Below are positions 57,053 through 64,000 of a DNA stretch of 64,000 nucleotides, one piece after another. The DNA is taken from assembly GCA_963921425.1 (NCBI GenBank), contig OY992833.1, positions 3,970,501 to 4,034,500 of the forward strand, read 5' to 3'. A model generated the notes under the pieces. The model saw only the letters and a program-made list of their open reading frames with translations. It was not told where the DNA came from and made no database searches. The position numbers and the translations under genes were made by a program. Positions within the stretch are counted from its first letter, which is position 1. Each line of letters opens with the position of its first letter. Origin of the DNA: Dryas octopetala (taxonomy: Eukaryota > Streptophyta > Magnoliopsida > Rosales > Rosaceae).

Positions 57053-60000
57053 TGATAAGTCTCAGTTCATTTGTGTAGATTTACATTATGATAAAGAAGT
57101 GGGTGCTTAATTGGGGATTAAGTTCACTGAACGTGACCATTGAAAGAACTCTTGTATGGAGTTTTACGACATGTCAAATAAGAATCCTTAATTGTAATAT
57201 CATAAAGAATCCTTTGACCTGAGGCACTCTGGGATGCCTTGCGCATGTGTGACTAGACTTTGACTATACAATGTATCCATATCTGCAATAGGGACTTGGA
57301 ATACGTATGGATCGGGTCTATTGATTCATGTACGAAGGATCATAGTTGTACAATAAGGAATTTGTTACCTTCCGTAAAGAAGGCGAATAACCTATTTGAC
57401 ATTCTATAATAGTTGTCCTAGAGACTTTGGCTAACTAGAGCATTAAATTATAATTTGAGAAAAAAGTATTCTCAAATTATAAGTGTTGGACAACACCTAT
57501 TAGAAGATGCATGTTTAGACATATGAACATTTGCAGGGAATTGACAAAGACTTTTCATGCCCTATTGTCTATTCCGATTAGTTTGTAATTGAATAGGTTC
57601 ACCGATATTCTGGTTGTTCTAGGCAGTCATGATTTGTGGAATTAAAGAACTAATTAATAAATATGATTTATTAATTTATCTTTTTTTATAAGTGTTTCTA
57701 ATGAATGACAATAAATTTCACTGCTAGAAAAATTAGAACCTAAAAGGTCACACTCCATATAAGGATGATGACCAAGCAATAAAACTATAGATGAAAGATA
57801 TAATTAATTATTGGGTTGAAATGAATTATTAAGAATAATTAATTAAAGTTCAAATTGGATTTGAGCTTATAGTTATAATTAATATTTAGGTCAAACCTGA
57901 GCAAAGCCTAAAGCCCAAGTGAGTTGGATTTAGGCAAATCCCAAAATCATAAATATGAGATATTTATAATTTGGAAATATTAATTATATATATAAATAAT
58001 GGGATATTTGACTTGGTAAATTAGTTTTGGATAGAACTAATAACTAGAGTCTGATATCCAAGTTTGACTTGGCATATTATTTAGGATAAATAAATAATAA
58101 AATTAAAAAATCCTAACACATCCCATCCTACATGGCTGGCCCACTCTACGATTATTAGGAAATCAATTTTCTACTTACACTATAAATAAAGGTTATTTAT
58201 CCTCAGTAAGTGTAAGAGTGAGTACGTGTACATAAGGTTCTGACTCTTAAGTACATTCTTTCAATTCACTTTCCTATGAGTTTCAGAAAGAGCAGAAAAG
58301 AGAGCAAAGCCAACTATAGGGCAGCCGGCCTTACTAGAGAGAAAATGGATTTGATTAAGAGCTAGTACTCTTGATCATCTTTCTCACCTACCTTACTTGG
58401 ATCACGTTCTTGTGGACTTGTTTGCCTCAAAATCTCTGTGGCCATGTGTCGAGTAGGCCGCGAATCAAGGAAACTGCGTTCTTCTTGTGTGCGTTGGGCG
58501 TGCCAGTACGCGGCCACAGGCCGAGCGTATAATTATGAATTTTGCACGTAAATATGACTTCGAACCAGACGATTGTGATGTAAGGACTTTTGGGAGGGTC
58601 TGATGAGATAGAAGTGATTTGGTGGGTGATTATGGATGTATAGATGATGGATGTGAAATTGATGAAAATAAAAATAAAATAAAAGGCAAAATAAAAAGTA
58701 GATGCAGGAAGAGTAAAGTGCAATCAAAACAAAGGTAATCCTAAAGATTTAATAGAAATAATACGAGTGTAAACAATAAAGTGCAAAATGTAACACTATT
58801 CTAAACTACGAAAGCAATAAAGAAAACAATAAACCTAATTACGTGCAAAAAATAAACATAATTATGTACAGAAAATATACCTAATTAACATGGGGAAAAT
58901 AAACCTAAACTAACAATTTGCAAATTAAAGATCACACTCATATTAAAACTAAGAAATCTATTTAAAAACCAAACATTCTAAAACGCTAAATCCTTAAGGA
59001 AAACCATAAGATGTCCTTAAGAATGATCTACAAACTACTTGAAAAGAAAACTAAATTCCAATAAGTTCATGAGATTAATCTTTATCCCTCAAGAACAAAG
59101 TATTGCAAAAGAGAAACTAAAACTAAATCATGATAACTAGAAAGCTTGAAAAGCTTGAATGATATTTGGTGATCGATCATCCTGTTCATTTTAATTGATA
59201 TAATTTTTTTTTTGGAAGGGGTCTTCTTGCCTCTGTGCTTCTCCAATTACTTGTATTTATAGGGTTCAATGACAACGTACCCTATTGGGTCAGGCCATTA
59301 CTTGGCCTCAAAGAAAACTTCAACTCAATCTCAGAGATTTGATAAGATAAGATCCTTATCTTCTATCGACTTGGTTTCCAAGAATATCCAAACTCTTCCC
59401 ATGGTGGGCTTGGAAATAAAATCTTTGACATTAAATTTTGGAAATATTTCTTGAGTACGGTCTTGATCTTGTTAATAAATATGGAAGCTCATAATTAGGC
59501 CGTCGGCCATGGTTCATCGTCCTTGGGCATTGAATAGACTTTCATGATGTTCTTGAATCACTTCTATAGACCATAGTCGAAACCTTATTGTCAACATAGG
59601 CTGCTCGCTTGCTCAGTTGGAATTGCTTGGCCACAATCAAGTTTGGCTACAGCCATCAATTAGGTGAGGTTGCTATGCGTATACAGCCGACTATGTGATC
59701 AATGACCAAAATAATATTCAACCTAAATATTGATTCACTTCTTAATTTGGATGAAATAGAGGTCGGCCTGAACTAGAATCAAGATAATAATATAAACCAT
59801 CTCAAGGCCCATTTTATGACTTTATCTGGCCGTCGGCCTACGACCTAAATTTATTGACGACCTGAGTATTAGAACTCGTCTTGAAATTGCGGCCTAAACT
59901 TAGTGATGGCGTGAGATTGCGGCTTGAAGGCCTGAAATTGTGGCCTAAATACATTTCAATCCAGGCCACACAAAGATTCTATCATAAGATGTCAACCCAA

Positions 60001-60280
60001 ACTCACTTTAGCTGTTGGATTGCAGCCTAAATATAGTTTGGCCTATAGGCAAAATTTTGGTTCAAACAGGACTGGTCTTAGAGGCACGATGGATAAACAT
60101 AGCTTCATCGATGAACAAAAGAAGGTATGTCTTTATTATTGTTCATGTTTTGAATTCCATATATGTATGTGATCATACCCTAGGTTATGGGTTTGATAAC
60201 AAAGATTTTAATTATTACTTTCCGCTGCGTTTTCTATAATATATGATATTATGATCATCCCCATGTTAATATTTCCAACA
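57053..60280 (-). mobile_element. Nested insertion in copy B, probably LTR-type (3,228 bp)
   Basis: Proposed limits TGATAAGTCT...TATTTCCAACA with flanks TTAGT (57,048-57,052) and CTAGT (60,281-60,285), one mismatch. Removing it brings copy B to the size of copy A, which supports these limits. Contains a TATA-like CACTATAAATAAAGG near 58,180 and no recognisable protein; 58,560-60,010 is AT-rich sequence without a gene. Family and strand uncertain. Confidence 0.5.
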
Positions 60281-61224
60281 CTAGTGTGGTGTGAGTTTTC
60301 AGTATCAGTGTTTGAGATATCAGTTTACAAAGCTGATTTTAGAGATTGATTTTCAATTTTAGATTTTATTGCTTATTCTTATTTTCAAAGAATGATTATT
60401 AATTTGTGGTTTATGTTAAGGTATGATATTTTTCAGTGTATAGATTTCCGATTGAATGATTTATTTACAGACTATATATAAGGATTTATTTATTCATGTT
60501 ACATTGTATCCTTTCGAGATCTCTCTATAAATTTCATGTTTATAAGTTTTCTCTTTCATCAAGAAGATTCATCGAATTGGGGTGGTTTTTGAATTGGATT
60601 TGAAAAAGTGATTTTAAAACTGAGGGCTCTCAAAGAAAATGAGCGCTTTATAAAATGATTTTTAAGGAAAATATTTTAAAGTTTATTTTTGTCCACTTAC
60701 TGTGATTATTCTCATGTTTTGGTTTTAACGTTTCCCTCAGATATTAGAAATCGCTAAGGTTGGGTCGTACCATGTTGAGGAATTCGAGTTCTTATCCGCA
60801 TCCTATTGGTTTTATGGATCAAGGTTCTCCTTTTATTGGTTAAGATGATCGACGATTGTAAATATTATTAGATATGTTCTGATTAGATTTAATATTACTT
60901 GGTGTGGGTTTGAAACCCTTATTGGATTGTGGTTGGGGTTGGTTGTTGGAATTAGAAGTGTTATTTGATTTCTGGACATGTGAGATTGTTCAATTTAGAG
61001 GGGAGATGTTATCAAATTTTTGGTAGGATTTGTTACTTAAATTGACATCCCTATAAAAATCACAAGGATGATTGAGGTTAGCGGGCCTACACCCTATCGG
61101 TGTTGGACCCCACAGGATCACTCTAGGTTCTAGAGTGGAATCTGGAGACGGTCTTGTCACCATTGAAGTCTAGCTTGCCTGCTTGGGCAAATAAAATAAC
61201 CAAATCAGTCTATGTTTGGGTATT

Positions 61225-61715
61225 TACCTGAGCCATGACAACTCTCCTTTTCTTCTTCTCTCTCCTGTTGCTTGTTGGTGGAGGAGGTGCTCCTTCACTA
61301 CTTTCTCCAAAGGGATGAGCCACTTTTCTAGGCCTTCTCCTCTTGCCAGGGACCTTTGGGGGTAGATACCTATGACATGTCCTTACATTATGGCATTTCT
61401 TTCCATAATGAGTGCGCGCACTTCATTATAACCCCTTCTTCCTAATTTTGGTGTTGTTGGCACTCTCATTGGGCTATTTCTTTCTCAGTTTTCTTGGCTT
61501 TCCAGGCTGCCTTGTGTATGTTGGATCACTAATATGTTCCGAGTTTTCTTCCACTTGGATTTCCTATTCATTGGGAGAGTGGGATTGTTATATGCTTTCC
61601 AATAAGTGTCATCCCAATTGCATCGGTCAACAAAGTCCTCCACTAACACCCCTCTGTAAAATTTAGTAGCTATTAAGCGTTTGCCCCTACCGAAAATTGC
61701 AACGTCATTCAAAAT
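61225..61715 (-). pseudogene. Mutator-type (MuDR) transposase, C-terminal remnant
   Basis: On the minus strand, 'EDFVDRCNWDDTYWKAYNNP' (about 61,640-61,580) resembles the stretch after the SWIM zinc finger of MuDR-type transposases. It is followed by a zinc-knuckle-like 'THYGKKCHNVRTC' (about 61,411-61,371) and a basic tail 'PGKRRRPRKVAHP', up to a possible splice donor CAG|GTAAAT at about 61,232. The blocks are not in one open frame and the catalytic domain is absent, so this is a fragment. The FAR1/FHY3 host relatives share this architecture, but the match is too short to choose between them. Confidence 0.55.
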
Positions 61716-61944
61716 GCCACATGGGGTAGCTCCAATGTGACACTTAAACGCTTGTTCAAACAGAGACTTGGCGGAAGGTCCAATCTGTATGTTTTCATTA
61801 GTTTATGTGTGCTTATTGTTTTATTGTTCATGGACCAACTTGAAATTGACCTTAATAGTTAGTGGATGTAAATGTATTAAGCTAAAATTTTGTTATTCAT
61901 GTATGTGAGAAATTTTTCAGTGTTCTAATAACTCCATCTTAGTA

Positions 61945-62086
61945 ATGCCAGGTAGTGTTACTTTCCAATAAAATTGAAACATGTGGCTTAACTCCTACAC
62001 CTCATCTTAAACTTAAATGTGGTTTGACATCAGAACCAACGTTGGCACAATTTCCCGACCCACGTCAATCTTCTATTTTGCAAAGG
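61945..62086. repeat. Long inverted repeat, left arm
   Basis: Pairs with 63,400-63,527. Matching words include ACACCTCATCTTAAACTTAA and AATGTGGTTTGA. About 85% similar over 140 bp. Confidence 0.85.
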
Positions 62087-63399
62087 AAAAGGAATAATGG
62101 CGTGCGTCTCCAACAAAGTAGATTATGTATGTTGGAACCTTAGTCTTCTATCCATGAGCTGCTTCGTCGTCTAGAGAATTGATAATTGTCTCTCAAAGTT
62201 AGTGTTGCCACTTTTTGTACAATTTGTTCTACTTAGAATTTGAAATGAACACTAAGTTGTACCTCGTAAGTATACAAATCGCTGGGTGCAGTGATAGCAT
62301 ATAAGTATGAAGTCAATCTCACGAGGAATGGAATTGGCAGAACACTAATTCACTTAACTAGTATTTATTAAAAACAATAAATAGCAGGGGGTTGAGAAGT
62401 GATATCTAACGTAAATGCATAAAAGTAAAAGGGTTTCCCATTGTCAAGTAAGTATTCAGAATCCACCCTAATTCTCCATATTACACTAACTATGTTAAAG
62501 TTTTGCCTCCCAGCTAAGTTTGGCTAGTTATTAGTGGCAACTGTTATGAACATATTATGTTTTCTTATGCATGAAATTTGTTCTCTAAACTGTTTCCCTA
62601 AGCAATTAACTACACATGTTCCCCTTCGGCTACGACCAACTACCTAGGGCTGTTAACCATGTATAGAGTCATTAATTTTTATGTAACAACAAAACATGTA
62701 AATCATAGAGGTAAGACAAAGCATCCCCTACTTTATACAAAACGCATCCCTTGAACCCATCGATTCATTTGTTACTTGTGAACTTAGTGTTCTCTAAACC
62801 GTATCCCACAAAAACCTAAAATCACAAAACACAAATAAAATCCTACAAAAATACCGATTTCTAGCAAGCTATGTGAGAGAATAGTTGCATAAAAAGATGA
62901 TATAAAATGTGACCAACAGGTAGAACAGTCACCCACCAAATCAAAGGCAAAATGCACTTTCTACTTTGCAGAAAACATTGATTGTTTTAATATTATTTAG
63001 TCCAGAATCCGAGATTCAGGAGAAGGCTCTTGTCATATGATTTGCAATGTTCTTCATAGATAGCCTCCCTTATCTTCGTTTGCTCGGTTATGGAAATACG
63101 GGGATGCATAATCCCAACATCAAGTGGCTTGGTAATGAATCTAATACTGCTCCAATCTCAAACCTTATGATTACAATTGTTCCTAGGATTTGTGCAAGTT
63201 TTGCGAGTGGGGAGTGTTGATAATTGGGGATCTGAAAAGGTAGGCCTTATTTGTTGACTATTGCGGCGGACACATCGGATCACAAGAACATATTAATAAT
63301 TCCAACCACAATCAAATGATCAAACATAAGAAAAAAATGATACCACCTTTCAAATATCAGCCTTCAATGAATTGTTTGTCTACTAATTTGCAGAATATA
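62087..63399. other. Interior of the long inverted repeat; no gene recognised
   Basis: AT-rich. At 62,260-62,330 the words AAGTATACAAATCGCTGGGT and CAATCTCACGAGGAATGG resemble a tract common in non-coding parts of plant Ty3-type elements. No convincing frame. The whole 61.9-63.6 kb unit may be a long-TIR non-autonomous element. Confidence 0.4.
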
Positions 63400-63527
63400 T
63401 AGAAGATTGCCATCGGTCGACAAATTGTGCCGACGTTAGTTTTAATTTCAAACCACATTTAAGTTTGAGATGAGGTGTAGAAATTGGGCCACATGTCTCG
63501 ATTTTATTGAAAAGTAATGCCAGGTGG
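63400..63527. repeat. Long inverted repeat, right arm
   Basis: Inverse of 61,945-62,086, ending ATGCCAGGTGG against the left arm's ATGCCAGGTAG. Outer limits and a target duplication were not found. Confidence 0.85.
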
Positions 63528-63689
63528 CTTTACTGGAACATTCTCCATATATGTGCCAATAAAAATGATTACTCAATAAAAAAAGCCTCTTGATAAACTA
63601 TTTATAATACAACATAAAACCAAGGAAGAAAATTTCATTTTTTGGGGAGGGGAGATTTTATCAAAATACCAAACAATTTTCATTTAGAT

Positions 63690-63869
63690 TTCAGAAAATT
63701 TCCCGAAAACCTCGAAATTGTGGTGAAATTTTCAATTGGGTGGGATTTCTGGATTTTGGGAAGAGCTGAGGCCGTGGAGGGAGGAAAAGAGAAGAGGCTG
63801 GGTTTTCGGTGGGTTTTGGCGGCAGGGGGCAAGATGAGGGAGAAAGAGATAAGGATGGGCTGGGATGGA

Positions 63870-63907
<38 letters not shown>

Positions 63908-64000
63908 CACATGGGATGGACTGATGGAGATAAATGAAAGAAAGGAGATGAAGAAAAAAAAAAGAGGGAGGAAAGAGAAGAGAGGGAATAAATGTGTCAG
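63690..64000 (-). mobile_element. Partial relative of the hAT-type elements, cut by the window end
   Basis: On the minus strand it has the same order of parts as 39,700-40,084: CT microsatellite (63,870-63,904), GCCCCCTGCCGCC-like GC-rich stretch, AAAACCCAGCCTC, then GAAATTTTC / CCCGAAA words. No target site or second end visible, so membership of the family is an inference. Confidence 0.45.

Larger units (their letters stand above)
54562..61159 (+). mobile_element. Large TG...CA unit, copy B of the same family, interrupted
   Basis: Opens TGTAACGACCCGACCTAAAT and closes GGTCTTGTCA, flanked by CCATT at 54,557-54,561 and 61,160-61,164. Without the nested insertion it is about 3.36 kb, close to copy A. 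It shares with copy A the T-rich start (TTTTGACTTTGATTTTGG), a pyrimidine-rich leader-like part (55,030-55,120), a degenerate tandem repeat and a common tail. No polyprotein seen. Confidence 0.8.

Overview
This is a repeat-rich stretch of a plant nuclear genome. The sequence is AT-rich, with plant-type DNA transposons (CACTA, Mutator-like, hAT, PIF/Harbinger), an L1-type LINE, a tRNA-derived SINE, Ty1/copia fossils and large LTR-type units. The only intact protein-coding genes I can support are two near-identical, single-exon family-1 glycosyltransferases of UGT75 type. A eudicot is certain in practice; Rosaceae is my guess from the look of the UGT proteins and repeats, not something I could test.

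Layout. 1-15,786: a degraded Ty1/copia element on the minus strand, split by a complete 9.7-kb CACTA element (2,799-12,493, target duplication ATT) that carries decayed TNPD-like and TNPA-like genes, subterminal GGCGACGAA repeats and a 345-bp internal tandem array; several MITEs sit in the copia leader. 15,787-19,690: no gene; LTR-derived sequence, one tiny ORF and a palindromic MITE with a perfect 9-bp target duplication. 19,694-24,163 and 30,391-36,385: a segmental duplication, each copy with one UGT on the minus strand. Because the two copies are so alike, each shows the empty site of insertions in the other: a SINE in copy 1, and a long-TIR Mutator-like element, a C-rich insertion and a 39-bp 5'UTR insertion in copy 2. 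24,164-30,390: spacer with a long-TIR element, a Harbinger-type element and a copia 3' end with LTR.

36,400-46,523: minisatellites, an element with a GC-rich core, a hAT-type element into which a second copy of its own family has jumped, and a tandem triplication of a 1.69-kb unit, each unit holding a 523-bp LTR-like block. 46,524-61,159: a 5'-truncated L1 LINE broken by a 3.3-kb TG...CA unit that itself holds a Harbinger MITE, then a second member of the same TG...CA family in the opposite orientation, broken by another 3.2-kb insertion. 61,160-64,000: the C-terminal remnant of a Mutator-type transposase, a long inverted repeat, and the edge of a further GA-rich element.

Functionally, the window is a young tandem pair of UGT genes in a transposon-dominated setting. 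The two UGTs differ at 19 of 471 residues, 17 of them in residues 1-205 (acceptor-binding half), with none after residue 322. I found no tRNA or rRNA gene, no CRISPR, and no convincing new multi-gene system; the most informative content is the nested insertion history and a short inverted-repeat module that recurs in otherwise unrelated transposons.
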